From Marinobacter sp. JH2 (GTDB lineage: Bacteria; Pseudomonadota; Gammaproteobacteria; Pseudomonadales; Oleiphilaceae), in assembly GCF_004353225.1 (NCBI RefSeq), contig NZ_CP037934.1, positions 2,356,001 to 2,420,000 on the forward strand: a stretch of 64,000 nucleotides of DNA, given 5' to 3'. The notes beneath the pieces were generated by a model. That model saw only the letters and a program-made list of their open reading frames with translations, was not told the DNA's origin and searched no databases. Every line of letters starts with the position of its first letter. The first letter of the stretch is position 1. Below are positions 52,730 to 60,584 of the stretch, piece after piece. Made by a program: the position numbers and the translations under genes.

Positions 52730-53041
52730 TTAGCCCTGAATACCCGTGATCTTAACTTCAGTAAACCACTGACGGTGGCCCTGACGCTTCATGGAATGCT
52801 TACGACGACGGAACTTGATGATATTGATCTTGTCGTGACGACCGTGGCTAACCACTTCCGCAGTCACTTTAGCACCATCAACAACTGGAGCACCGACTTT
52901 AACGTCGTCGCCATTGGCTACCAGCAGAACACGATCAAACTCAACAGAGCCACCGGTTTCAACTTCAAGCTTTTCCAGCTTCAGTGTTTCGCCTTCTTTT
53001 ACACGGTGCTGTTTACCACCGCTAACAATAACTGCGTACAT
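52730..53041 (-). CDS. rplU: 50S ribosomal protein L21
   Basis: The 103-residue protein bL21 starts [20 protein letters not shown] and ends [27 protein letters not shown] 53039-53041 has GGAGAC 5 bases upstream and gives the family length; eight upstream codons in frame are ignored. It leads rplU-rpmA, divergent from ispB, the standard arrangement. Confidence 0.98.
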   Translation of the reverse strand: MYAVIVSGGKQHRVKEGETLKLEKLEVETGGSVEFDRVLLVANGDDVKVGAPVVDGAKVTAEVVSHGRHDKINIIKFRRRKHSMKRQGHRQWFTEVKITGIQG

Positions 53042-53150
53042 TTTCTGTCTCCGCGATTGACCCATCCCTGCTCTTATCCACCTGGTTCTAAGGGAAGCAC
53101 TTTGGCAACCCTATTGCAGGGAGCGCAGGTTGGGATGAGTTGGGCGCGTG

Positions 53151-53179
53151 ATTGTACGAAAAGCCGCCGGCCAATACAA
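53151..53179 (-). promoter_or_regulatory. Candidate promoter for rplU-rpmA
   Basis: Minus strand TTGTAT (53174-53179), 17 bp, TACAAT (53151-53156), followed by the GC-containing CACGCGCCC discriminator. Confidence 0.6.
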
Positions 53180-53197
53180 GGGAGTTTACGACTCAAG

Positions 53198-53226
53198 TTG
53201 ACACTCTAGGCAGCAATACCTAGCAT
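53198..53226 (+). promoter_or_regulatory. Candidate promoter for ispB
   Basis: TTGACA (53198-53203), 17 bp, TAGCAT (53221-53226), about 55 bp before the ispB ATG. The region between the hexamers carries an imperfect GCAAT/ATTGC inverted repeat (53213-53229). Confidence 0.55.
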
Positions 53227-53282
53227 TGCCGCGTCCTGCCCGAAAACTCAACGAACATACCAGTAAGGGACTTATCAGCCCC

Positions 53283-54251
53283 ATGACAGCCCAGCGCATC
53301 CATGACACCGTAGCGGAAGACTTCAGCCGCGTGAACGATCTTATTATCCAGCGGCTTGCCTCGGATGTCCCGATGGTCGAGAAAATCGCCCAATACATTA
53401 TCGAAAGCGGCGGTAAGCGCTTGAGACCGTTGCTGGTTTTGCTTTCCAGCCAGGCTGCGGGCTACAACAAAGACGACCACCTAAAACTGGCCGCGGTGAT
53501 CGAATTCCTGCACACCGCCACCCTTCTGCATGACGACGTTGTCGACACCTCCGACATGCGCCGGGGCCGCAGCACCGCCAATGCTAAATGGGGCAACGCG
53601 CCAAGCGTTCTGGTAGGTGATTTCCTCTACGCCCGCGCATTCGAGATGATGGTCGAGCTACAAAGCCTTCCGATTATGAACGTTCTATCGCACGCCACGG
53701 CAGTCATTGCCGAAGGCGAAGTCATGCAGCTGATGAATATAAAGAACCCGGATCTCACTGAAGACCAATATAGGGTTGTTATTCACAACAAAACCGCGAT
53801 GTTGTTTGAAGCGTCATCCCATTCGGGTGCTCTGCTCGCAGGCGCGAATGTCGAGCAAGAAAACGCTCTGAAAGGCTACGGCAAACATCTGGGTCTAGCA
53901 TTTCAGCTGGTTGATGATGTGCTGGATTATCAAGGTGATGCTGAAGCCATGGGGAAAAATGTGGGCGATGATCTGGCCGAAGGAAAAACCACACTGCCCC
54001 TCATCTACGCGATGAAGAACAGCAGCGAGAACGAGCGCCAACTCATTCGCCAGGCGATTCGCAAGGGCGGCCTGGACGATCTCCCCAAAGTTCTAAGCAT
54101 TGTAAAATCATCCGGCGCTATTGAATACACCATGAACAAAGCACATGAAGAGGCTGAGACTGCCCGTAATCTGCTAAATTGCTTGCCGGAATCGGCGTAT
54201 CGCGAAGCCCTGGAATTACTGACGGAAGCCGCCGTCGCTCGCGTAAGCTGA
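53283..54251 (+). CDS. ispB: Octaprenyl/polyprenyl diphosphate synthase
   Basis: The 322-residue trans-prenyltransferase makes the long side chain of ubiquinone. The first aspartate-rich motif is LLHDDVVDTSDMRRG, the second FQLVDDVLDYQGD; GGKRLRP binds the allylic diphosphate. The frame opens upstream, but ATG 53283 (MTAQRIHD) matches the family N-terminus. Chain length (C40, C45) cannot be read from sequence alone; an octaprenyl or nonaprenyl product is likely. It is divergent from rplU. Confidence 0.96.
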   Translation: MTAQRIHDTVAEDFSRVNDLIIQRLASDVPMVEKIAQYIIESGGKRLRPLLVLLSSQAAGYNKDDHLKLAAVIEFLHTATLLHDDVVDTSDMRRGRSTANAKWGNAPSVLVGDFLYARAFEMMVELQSLPIMNVLSHATAVIAEGEVMQLMNIKNPDLTEDQYRVVIHNKTAMLFEASSHSGALLAGANVEQENALKGYGKHLGLAFQLVDDVLDYQGDAEAMGKNVGDDLAEGKTTLPLIYAMKNSSENERQLIRQAIRKGGLDDLPKVLSIVKSSGAIEYTMNKAHEEAETARNLLNCLPESAYREALELLTEAAVARVS

Positions 54252-54270
54252 CCCACAGAGCATCGGAAAG

Positions 54271-54321
54271 TGGCCGGAAATCATGACACCCAAAGACCTT
54301 CCGGCCAACCAAGGTGTCATG
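54271..54321 (+). repeat. Two interleaved 9-bp inverted repeats before the wax synthase gene
   Basis: TGGCCGGAA (54271-54279) pairs with TTCCGGCCA (54299-54307), and CATGACACC (54282-54290) pairs with GGTGTCATG (54313-54321). The arms alternate A-B-A'-B', so both helices could form together only as a pseudoknot; otherwise they are alternative hairpins or two overlapping protein sites. A TATACT box lies just downstream (54332-54337). There is no U-run. Confidence 0.8.
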
Positions 54322-54378
54322 TGTTCTAGGCTATACTGCGGCGACCAGGCCACCTACTCGTTATAGGGAACTATTCGC

Positions 54379-55905
54379 ATGCACCAGCTGTCGGAACTGG
54401 ACGCTTCGTTTCTGTACCTTGAATCAGAAACCACCCCAATGCACATTGGAGGCGTTTATCTTTTTGATGCCAGCAGCCTGGAAACGCCTGTCTCCTACGC
54501 CACCTTTATCAAATTTATTTGCAGCCGGTTGCACGTTTCACCGATGTTTCGGCAGAAACTCAAAGAAATTCCGTTTCGGCTCGGGCGCCCCTACTGGGTA
54601 GACGATACCGAATTCAGCATCGAGCGCCACCTGGCTTACGTATCCCTAGGAGAGAGCGGCAAACAACCCTGCGTCAATGCCCTTGCTGCCAAGATTCTCG
54701 AAGAACCGCTCAAACGGGACCGCCCCCTTTGGCACATCACTTTTGTGGACGGCTTCAAACTGGACACACCTCAGGGCGACAGAGACGGCTTCGCCCTGAT
54801 CGTTAAGCTACACCATGCCTCCATCGATGCCTTCAGCGGTGAAGAAATCATGGGCAAACTGCTGGAATATTCTCCGACCCCCCGAGCCATTAACCCGCCG
54901 CGCCCATGGCAACCCCGATCAGAGCCTTCAGAAGAGCGCGTTTTTCTGCAGGCCGGGGCAAATATGTTGAAAGCGCCAATGCAGTTCGCATCGCTGGCCT
55001 ACAACACCGCCGAAGCAGCCACGCGCGGAATCGTTCAAAAGCAGATCCACAGACTCCCCCTGCCAGCATCACTCTTTACCGCACCGCATTGCCCGTTCAA
55101 CCGGCAGATCACCGGCAATCGGTCTATTGTGTCTGCCACAGTGGACCTAGCTCGATTAAAGACAATCAAAGCGCAGTTGGGCGATGTCACACTAAACGAT
55201 GTGGTGCTTGGCGTCTGTGCAGAAGCACTGAACAGATACCTGGTTACCCAAGGCACGAAAACCACCACGCCTCTGGTAGCAATGACCCCGATTTCGGTGC
55301 GGTCCAGCAGCCTGCGCCACGCCACGGGCAATCAAATGTCTGCGATGCTGTTGAATCTCGCGACAAATGAATCCGACCCGGCCCTAAGGATCCGTCACAT
55401 CCATCGCAATGCGGTTGAAACCGAACCTTATCGGGAAGCCATTGCCGCAGAACGCTTGACTGAATTACTTCCGTCCACATTACTGGCGCTGTCCGCACGG
55501 CTTTATTCGGAACTTCGAGTCGCCCGCAGCAACCAGCCGCTGTTCAACCTACCAATAACCAACGTACCCGGGCCGCAAATCCCCCTGTACCTGCAAGGCG
55601 CCAAGCTGGTGCAGCAGTACAACACTGCCCCCCTGTTCGACAGCATGGGGCTCGTCATTGTAGCCGTCAGCTATGAGGGGATGTTAACGCTCAACTTCAC
55701 CTTATGCCCGGATGTAGTCCGCGATGGCGAGAGTCTGGAAGGTTTGGTGCACGACAGTCTTGAAGCGATTGAAATGCGGGCGGAAGCCGCTGGAGAAGCT
55801 GTTATTGACCAACTCGGGGGCACAAACCCGAAAACCTTATCGAATGAAATATACAGCTACCTGGAAGGCTTACTAAAAAAGCGTCCTTTGCGCTTTAGGC
55901 GCTAG
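54379..55905 (+). CDS. Wax ester synthase/diacylglycerol O-acyltransferase (WS/DGAT)
   Basis: The 508-residue protein is of the bacterial WS/DGAT family, which esterifies fatty acyl-CoA with fatty alcohols or diacylglycerol to form storage lipid. Markers in order: PMHIGGVYLF near residue 20, PLWHITFVDGF (about 116), the active-site segment H145-H146-ASI-D150-A151, NDVVLGVCAEAL (about 270), and ITNVPGPQIPLYLQGAKL in the C-terminal half. The canonical HHxxxDG ends in Ala rather than Gly. The gene is alone between ispB and a lipoprotein gene. AGGGA lies 11 bases before the ATG. Substrate choice is not predictable; closely related acyltransferase roles are possible. Confidence 0.92.
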   Translation: MHQLSELDASFLYLESETTPMHIGGVYLFDASSLETPVSYATFIKFICSRLHVSPMFRQKLKEIPFRLGRPYWVDDTEFSIERHLAYVSLGESGKQPCVNALAAKILEEPLKRDRPLWHITFVDGFKLDTPQGDRDGFALIVKLHHASIDAFSGEEIMGKLLEYSPTPRAINPPRPWQPRSEPSEERVFLQAGANMLKAPMQFASLAYNTAEAATRGIVQKQIHRLPLPASLFTAPHCPFNRQITGNRSIVSATVDLARLKTIKAQLGDVTLNDVVLGVCAEALNRYLVTQGTKTTTPLVAMTPISVRSSSLRHATGNQMSAMLLNLATNESDPALRIRHIHRNAVETEPYREAIAAERLTELLPSTLLALSARLYSELRVARSNQPLFNLPITNVPGPQIPLYLQGAKLVQQYNTAPLFDSMGLVIVAVSYEGMLTLNFTLCPDVVRDGESLEGLVHDSLEAIEMRAEAAGEAVIDQLGGTNPKTLSNEIYSYLEGLLKKRPLRFRR

Positions 55906-55922
55906 CCCATTTGGCTAGCGCC
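55898..55922. terminator. Hairpin over the wax synthase stop codon
   Basis: Perfect 10-bp stem GGCGCTAGCC/GGCTAGCGCC with a CATTT loop; the left arm includes the TAG stop. It lies between convergent genes and has no U-run. Confidence 0.55.
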
Positions 55923-55932
55923 AACATCCGAG

Positions 55933-56574
55933 CTACTCGAACGCCCAGCGAAGGAAGGTTTTCTTCTCCTCGTCTGTCGCTTCACCCCATAAACGCTTCA
56001 TCTTTTCAAGTGTATTGCCAGCGCCGACATCGTAGCCGCTTTCCCCACCGGCAAACACGGGGGTGCGCGCTTCGGCACGACCTTGCCAAACAGATGCGTT
56101 CGCTACTGAATCACCATCGACACTCACAACAGTTGCAGAGAAGTCTTGGCTAAATGCCTCGGCTTCACGGCGGCTGGCAGGCTTTTCAAACGCGAACTGA
56201 TAGGTCATACCCGGCTCTGCATCAAAACGCACCACTTGGGGCTCGGTTTTGATGACATGAACTTTTGACTCGCCATTTTCAACAATGCCCGACTTAGCCC
56301 AAATGGTCTTATAGGTGAACACCACTTCATTACCGCCTGGCAGCAGCCCGTAATCCAACGCTAAATCGTCCATAAGGAAATTGGTCATGGCTTTCCCATT
56401 GACCTCGGTCACCTGAATGGTTCCCGGCGCTTTTAGCACGGCAGGCTCGGTCGCGGCCGGCAAACTGCCCTCCCAGGTATCGATTCTGGACAAGGAAGAT
56501 GCACACCCTGCAACCAGCACAGTCAAAATAGCCAGCACTAATTTGTAAAAACCTCCAACGTGACACATACTCAT
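55933..56574 (-). CDS. DUF2057-like lipoprotein
   Basis: The 213-residue protein has a signal peptide ending in the lipobox LVAGC (Cys 24), so it is probably an outer-membrane lipoprotein. The segment VNGKAMTNFLMDDLALDYGLLPGGNEVVFTYKT, then VRFDAEPGMTYQFAFEKPASRREAEAF, resembles DUF2057 (YccT-type) periplasmic proteins. No function is established. AAGGA lies 7 bases before the ATG. It is convergent with the wax synthase and divergent from the small protein at 56687; neither neighbour explains it. Confidence 0.75.
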   Translation of the reverse strand: MSMCHVGGFYKLVLAILTVLVAGCASSLSRIDTWEGSLPAATEPAVLKAPGTIQVTEVNGKAMTNFLMDDLALDYGLLPGGNEVVFTYKTIWAKSGIVENGESKVHVIKTEPQVVRFDAEPGMTYQFAFEKPASRREAEAFSQDFSATVVSVDGDSVANASVWQGRAEARTPVFAGGESGYDVGAGNTLEKMKRLWGEATDEEKKTFLRWAFE

Positions 56575-56686
56575 TTACACATCCTTTTTATGAAAAAATT
56601 TGAATTCGGCCGCATTTGAGCTAATTCTAAACAGGATACGCCAAACACTTCGATGCCCGAACCCCAACATAGCAGAAGGAGGATAT

Positions 56687-56890
56687 ATGGATACTCAACA
56701 GCGGGCCGGCGAAAATTCTCCCCCTCCCTTTCGTAGCAGTCGCTTCTTCTGTGTTGGGGGCAAATGGTACTTCACCACCCGTGAAGGTTTCGACAGCGGC
56801 CCCTTTGCCTCAAAAGAACGCGCCGAGATTGGCCTGAGACGCTTTCTTCACGTCGTTAAGCTATTGCCCGAAGAACAACAGCTTCACTAA
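56687..56890 (+). CDS. Small conserved protein with RFF-GKWYFxTREG motif (DUF6316-like)
   Basis: The 67-residue protein starts at ATG 56687, with a strong GGAGG site 5 bases upstream; the longer open frame begins before this without a site. Visible motifs are SRFFCVGGKWYFTTREG, then SGPFASKERAEIGLRRFL. The family resemblance is to small pseudomonad proteins annotated DUF6316, recalled rather than searched. No membrane segment or signal peptide. Function unknown. It ends 36 bases before the convergent pgpA stop. Confidence 0.72.
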   Translation: MDTQQRAGENSPPPFRSSRFFCVGGKWYFTTREGFDSGPFASKERAEIGLRRFLHVVKLLPEEQQLH

Positions 56891-56925
56891 AAACACATTC
56901 CGCCATACTGCTAATGTAATGCCTC

Positions 56926-57453
56926 TCACACCATGAATGGCATTATCCAATGGTCAATTGCGGCAAGGCACCCTAGTGCCATAAACCCCGCGACCACATC
57001 ATCAAACATAATACCCAGCCCACCGGGCATACGAGCATCCAGCCAACTGATCGGCCAGGGTTTGAGCACGTCAAACAGCCGGAACAACATAAACGCCATC
57101 AACACACCGTAAATCTGATCCGGAAACAGACCAAGAGCGATCCACATGCCCACAAATTCGTCCCAGACGATGCCGCCGTGATCGTGTACCTTCAAATCGT
57201 CAGCGGTTTTGCCGCACAACCAGATACCGACAACAAAGGCTGCTAAGACAATCAGCCAGTACCCAATCGGAGGCACCCACGCAAAGGCGTACCACAATGG
57301 TATAGCAGCAAGGCTTCCCCAAGTACCAGGAGCCTTAGGCGCAGCCCCGCTGCCAAACCCGAAAGCCAGAAAATGCACCGGATTGCGAAGAAAACCCGGA
57401 GGTAGAATGGCTTTTACGTTGTCTGGCTCTTGCATCACGTTGTTATCCGTCAA
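56926..57453 (-). CDS. pgpA: Phosphatidylglycerophosphatase A
   Basis: The 175-residue membrane phosphatase removes phosphate from phosphatidylglycerol phosphate. PgpA features: GFGSGAAPKAPGTWGSLAAIPLW near residue 35, DHGGIVWDEFVGMW, FRLFDVLKPWPISWLD and GGLGIMFDDVVAGFMA with catalytic acidic residues. I start at TTG 57451-57453 because AGGAGG stands 5 bases upstream and overlaps the thiL 3' end (TTGA); later GTG/ATG codons are about 20 bases from that site. It closes nrdR-ribD-ribB-ribH-nusB-thiL-pgpA. Confidence 0.93.
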   Translation of the reverse strand: MTDNNVMQEPDNVKAILPPGFLRNPVHFLAFGFGSGAAPKAPGTWGSLAAIPLWYAFAWVPPIGYWLIVLAAFVVGIWLCGKTADDLKVHDHGGIVWDEFVGMWIALGLFPDQIYGVLMAFMLFRLFDVLKPWPISWLDARMPGGLGIMFDDVVAGFMALGCLAAIDHWIMPFMV

Positions 57454-58400
57454 TCAGACCTCCTAAAATGATCAAACCCTTGGTGGGAGCCAGCATGCTC
57501 GGTATTGACCACTCTTAAACCGGGTTCAGAATGTATATGGCCAATAGTGATAAGCTGCTCGCGAACATGCAAATCCAGCGCCGCCCGCCGGTGCTCGGCA
57601 ATGGTCAGACACAACTGATAGTCATCACCCGCGCTTAATGCATAGGTTAGCGCCTCACTTCCCTTCAGGGCCACCAACGCATCCGATAATGGAATTTTGT
57701 CAGCATCGAGTTCAGCACCTACTCCGGACGCGTCCAGAATATGCTGCAAATCAGAGAGCAAGCCATCTGAAATATCGATAGCGGCGGAAGCCTTTCCAAC
57801 CAACGCGCTACCCAGTTCCAAACGGGGCTCGGGATGATGGTAACGCGTAAGCACTGCCTGCTCATTACCTGTCGGAGCGGATAGCGCCAAAAAGTCCAGA
57901 GCAGCACCCGCATCACCTAATGGTCCGGTTACACACACAACATCACCTGCACGCGCGCCAGAACGATGCAACGCCATGCCTTGCGGAACCGTGCCATGAA
58001 CTTGAAGCGTAAGCGTTAGCGGGCCTCGCGTGGTGTCTCCGCCCGCAAGTGCGATGCCAAACGCATCACTCGCCCGAGCCAATCCACGGGAGTAGCCCGC
58101 CAGCCATTCCGGTTCAGCACTGGGTAACGCGAGCGCCAGCGTAAAACAGACAGGCTGGGCACCCATCGCAGCCAAGTCACTGACTGCTACGGCTAAGGAA
58201 CGCCAACCAAGGTATTCAGGGGGATAATTCGGAGGGAAGTGAACACCCTCCACAAGAGTGTCCACCGAAAACACTAAATCCTGCCCCGGTGGGACGCGTT
58301 GAATCGCGCAATCGTCACCGGGACCAAGAATGAGCTGCCCCTGCCGTGCGTTATCAGCCAGGGGCTGAAAATACTGACGGATCAGCTCAAATTCGCCCAT
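57450..58400 (-). CDS. thiL: Thiamine-monophosphate kinase
   Basis: The 316-residue ATP-dependent enzyme makes thiamine diphosphate, cofactor of acetolactate synthase among others. The AIRS-like fold shows LGPGDDCAIQ and VFSVDTLVEGVHF (metal-binding Asp), VAVSDLAAMGAQP, GGDTTRGPL and the ISDGLLSDLQHIL motif. The ATG lies 3 bases after the nusB stop; the pgpA start overlaps its own stop. Order nusB-thiL-pgpA is conserved in gammaproteobacteria. Confidence 0.96.
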   Translation of the reverse strand: MGEFELIRQYFQPLADNARQGQLILGPGDDCAIQRVPPGQDLVFSVDTLVEGVHFPPNYPPEYLGWRSLAVAVSDLAAMGAQPVCFTLALALPSAEPEWLAGYSRGLARASDAFGIALAGGDTTRGPLTLTLQVHGTVPQGMALHRSGARAGDVVCVTGPLGDAGAALDFLALSAPTGNEQAVLTRYHHPEPRLELGSALVGKASAAIDISDGLLSDLQHILDASGVGAELDADKIPLSDALVALKGSEALTYALSAGDDYQLCLTIAEHRRAALDLHVREQLITIGHIHSEPGLRVVNTEHAGSHQGFDHFRRSD

Positions 58401-58403
58401 GGA

Positions 58404-58880
58404 TCAGCGCGGACGGGTTTCAGCCAGCCGCAAGCGGCGGCTGAGTTTGTCCAGAATACTGTTCACGAACTTGTGACCTTCGGTGCCGCCAAAACGCTTG
58501 GCCATTTCGACACCTTCGTTGATCACCACTTTATAGGGCACATCAATGCGGTACTTCAATTCATAAGCACCTAGGCGAACGATAGCCATCTCAACCGCGT
58601 CCACTTCTTTCATAGGGCGATCCAGGAACGGCTCCACAAGCCGGTCCAGTTCCGCCTGCTCGCGGTGCACCCCCCTCAAAATGTCCCGGAAATACATGAT
58701 ATCCACTTTGCTCATGTCATTATCGACCATGAACTCGGCTTCAATATCCGAAATAGGGGTTTTGCTAAAATGCCGCTGGTACAACCCCTGCATTGCTAGT
58801 GCCCGGGCACGGCGACGGTCGCCGGCCTTGGGCTTATTCGTATTCCCCGGTTGGGGACTGCTATCGCCTGCTTCGCTCAT
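58404..58880 (-). CDS. nusB: Transcription antitermination factor NusB
   Basis: The 158-residue all-helical RNA-binding protein joins ribosomal protein S10 on boxA of rRNA transcripts, such as the boxA sites upstream of 16S and in the spacer of this window. Marks: RRRARALAMQGLYQRHFS (basic, boxA contact) and DVPYKVVINEGVEMAKRFGG-TEGHKFVNSILDKL. Its ATG shares one base with the ribH stop (TAATG). An N-terminal Pro/Asn/Lys extension (about 20 residues) is longer than in E. coli. Confidence 0.96.
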   Translation of the reverse strand: MSEAGDSSPQPGNTNKPKAGDRRRARALAMQGLYQRHFSKTPISDIEAEFMVDNDMSKVDIMYFRDILRGVHREQAELDRLVEPFLDRPMKEVDAVEMAIVRLGAYELKYRIDVPYKVVINEGVEMAKRFGGTEGHKFVNSILDKLSRRLRLAETRPR

Positions 58881-59356
58881 TACTCACCCAACTTCTTGAA
58901 CAAACTGACCATTTCCAGGGCAGTAATTGCTGCTTCCGCACCTTTGTTGCCAGCCTTCGTTCCTGAACGCTCAATTGCCTGTTCGATGGAATCCACGGTT
59001 AGTACCCCAAAGGTCACTGGCACGTCGGTTTCCAGGCTGACGGCACCCAAGCCACTGGACGCTTCACCAGCCACATATTCAAAGTGCGGCGTGCCACCAC
59101 GGATGACAGCACCCAGAGCGATAATGGCATCGTAGTCAGAGGTTTCTGCTACGCGCTTAACCGCCAGCGGCATTTCATAAGCACCTGGTACGCGAATCAC
59201 GGTGATATCGCTCTCGGCAATACCGTGACGACGCAGAGTGTCGATCGCGCCTTCCACCAGGCTTTCAACCACAAAACCGTTAAACCGGCCAACCACCAGC
59301 GCATAACGTCCGCTGCACTGGGTAAAATCACCTTCAATTACTTTGATATCTGCCAT
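58880..59356 (-). CDS. ribH: 6,7-dimethyl-8-ribityllumazine synthase
   Basis: The 158-residue enzyme condenses the DHBP and pyrimidine branches of riboflavin synthesis. Motifs: [44 protein letters not shown] with catalytic His, and [30 protein letters not shown] lies 6 bases before ATG 59354-59356; upstream codons overlap ribB and are not used. Overlaps nusB by one base. Confidence 0.97.
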   Translation of the reverse strand: MADIKVIEGDFTQCSGRYALVVGRFNGFVVESLVEGAIDTLRRHGIAESDITVIRVPGAYEMPLAVKRVAETSDYDAIIALGAVIRGGTPHFEYVAGEASSGLGAVSLETDVPVTFGVLTVDSIEQAIERSGTKAGNKGAEAAITALEMVSLFKKLGE

Positions 59357-59405
59357 CTCGGGCTCCTTCGCGAGCTGCAGCACGTTCAGGCTGCAGCCAG
59401 ATTTA

Positions 59406-60521
59406 TCATTCGGGGGTATAAGGTACGTATTCCACAACTTCCAGGTCGAAACCGGAGATAGCCGAGAATTTAACGGGTGGGCTCAGCAAGCGCATTTTGC
59501 AAACACCAATGTCACGCAGAATTTGAGAGCCGGTACCTACGGTAAAGTACACACCGGAGCTGCCCTTGCCTGACGACTCACGACCTTCGTCAAAAAACTC
59601 CTGCATGCGATCTTCCAGATTACGGCTGTCTTCTGCACTGTTCAAAAGTACAACCACACCTTTGCCCTCATTGGCGACCTTCTCCAAGGCATGGTGCAAC
59701 GGCCAGCTTCGGGAATCCTTTCGGCGCGCACCCAACAGATCTCGCAAAGTGTCCGTAATATGAACACGAACGTGCACCGGCTCCTCAGAGCTGATGTCAC
59801 CCATCACCATCGCGAGGTGGGTTGATCCCTGAATATTGTCCCGGTAGGTGCGCAATTTAAAGACACCGTATTCGGTATCCAGATCATTCTCTTCCACGCA
59901 CTCGACGGTTTTTTCATTCATGGTGCGGTAGTGGATCAAATCGGCAATGGTGCCAATCTTCAGATCGTGTTCTTCCGCAAACTTCTCGAGGTCTTCACGG
60001 CGGGCCATCGAGCCGTCGTCGTTCATGATTTCGCAGATAACACCTGCGGGTTCACTGCCGGCCAGAGATGCCAGGTCACAGGAAGCTTCCGTATGGCCGG
60101 CCCGGCTCAAGACCCCACCGGGATCAGACATCAACGGGAAAATGTGTCCCGGTTGAACCAAATCGGCGGCTTTTGCGTCTCGTGCTACGGCGGCCTGCAC
60201 TGTGCGGGCTCGGTCCGCTGCCGAAATACCGGTGGTCACACCCTCACGGGCTTCAATCGACAAGGTAAATTTGGTGCCAAAGCCTGACGCATTCTGCTGA
60301 ACCATCAGCGGCAAACCAAGCTGTTCACAACGCTGCCGGGTCATCGGCATGCAGATAAGGCCCCGGCCAAAACGCGCCATAAAGTTGATCGCTTCCGGCG
60401 TGCAATGTTCTGCAGCCATTACCAGATCACCCTCGTTTTCGCGGTCTTCGTCATCCATCAGGATGACCATCTTTCCCTGTCGAATATCTTCGATGATGTC
60501 TTCAATGCTGTTCAGTGCCAT
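59406..60521 (-). CDS. ribB: 3,4-dihydroxy-2-butanone-4-phosphate synthase with degenerate GTP cyclohydrolase II domain (RibBX type)
   Basis: The 371-residue protein joins a complete N-terminal RibB domain (1-205: [43 protein letters not shown]) to a C-terminal RibA-like domain (about 210-371). The RibA part keeps the fold pattern but its zinc cysteines and ECLTGD/CDCG motif are gone: where HSECLTGD is expected it reads HITDTLRD. So RibB activity is expected and GTP cyclohydrolase activity is not; a separate RibA should exist elsewhere. ATG 60519-60521 gives the standard N-terminus. ribE, commonly between ribD and ribB in relatives, is missing here. Confidence 0.95.
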   Translation of the reverse strand: MALNSIEDIIEDIRQGKMVILMDDEDRENEGDLVMAAEHCTPEAINFMARFGRGLICMPMTRQRCEQLGLPLMVQQNASGFGTKFTLSIEAREGVTTGISAADRARTVQAAVARDAKAADLVQPGHIFPLMSDPGGVLSRAGHTEASCDLASLAGSEPAGVICEIMNDDGSMARREDLEKFAEEHDLKIGTIADLIHYRTMNEKTVECVEENDLDTEYGVFKLRTYRDNIQGSTHLAMVMGDISSEEPVHVRVHITDTLRDLLGARRKDSRSWPLHHALEKVANEGKGVVVLLNSAEDSRNLEDRMQEFFDEGRESSGKGSSGVYFTVGTGSQILRDIGVCKMRLLSPPVKFSAISGFDLEVVEYVPYTPE

Positions 60522-60584
60522 ACGCTTCTGCACCCTGTCACCCCGGCCATTCGCAATAACGGCCAAGAGGAATGAATTGAATGA

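Noticed and set aside
60522..60584. FMN riboswitch upstream of ribB
   Set aside because: The gap is too short for the aptamer and lacks its conserved AGGG and GGG segments.
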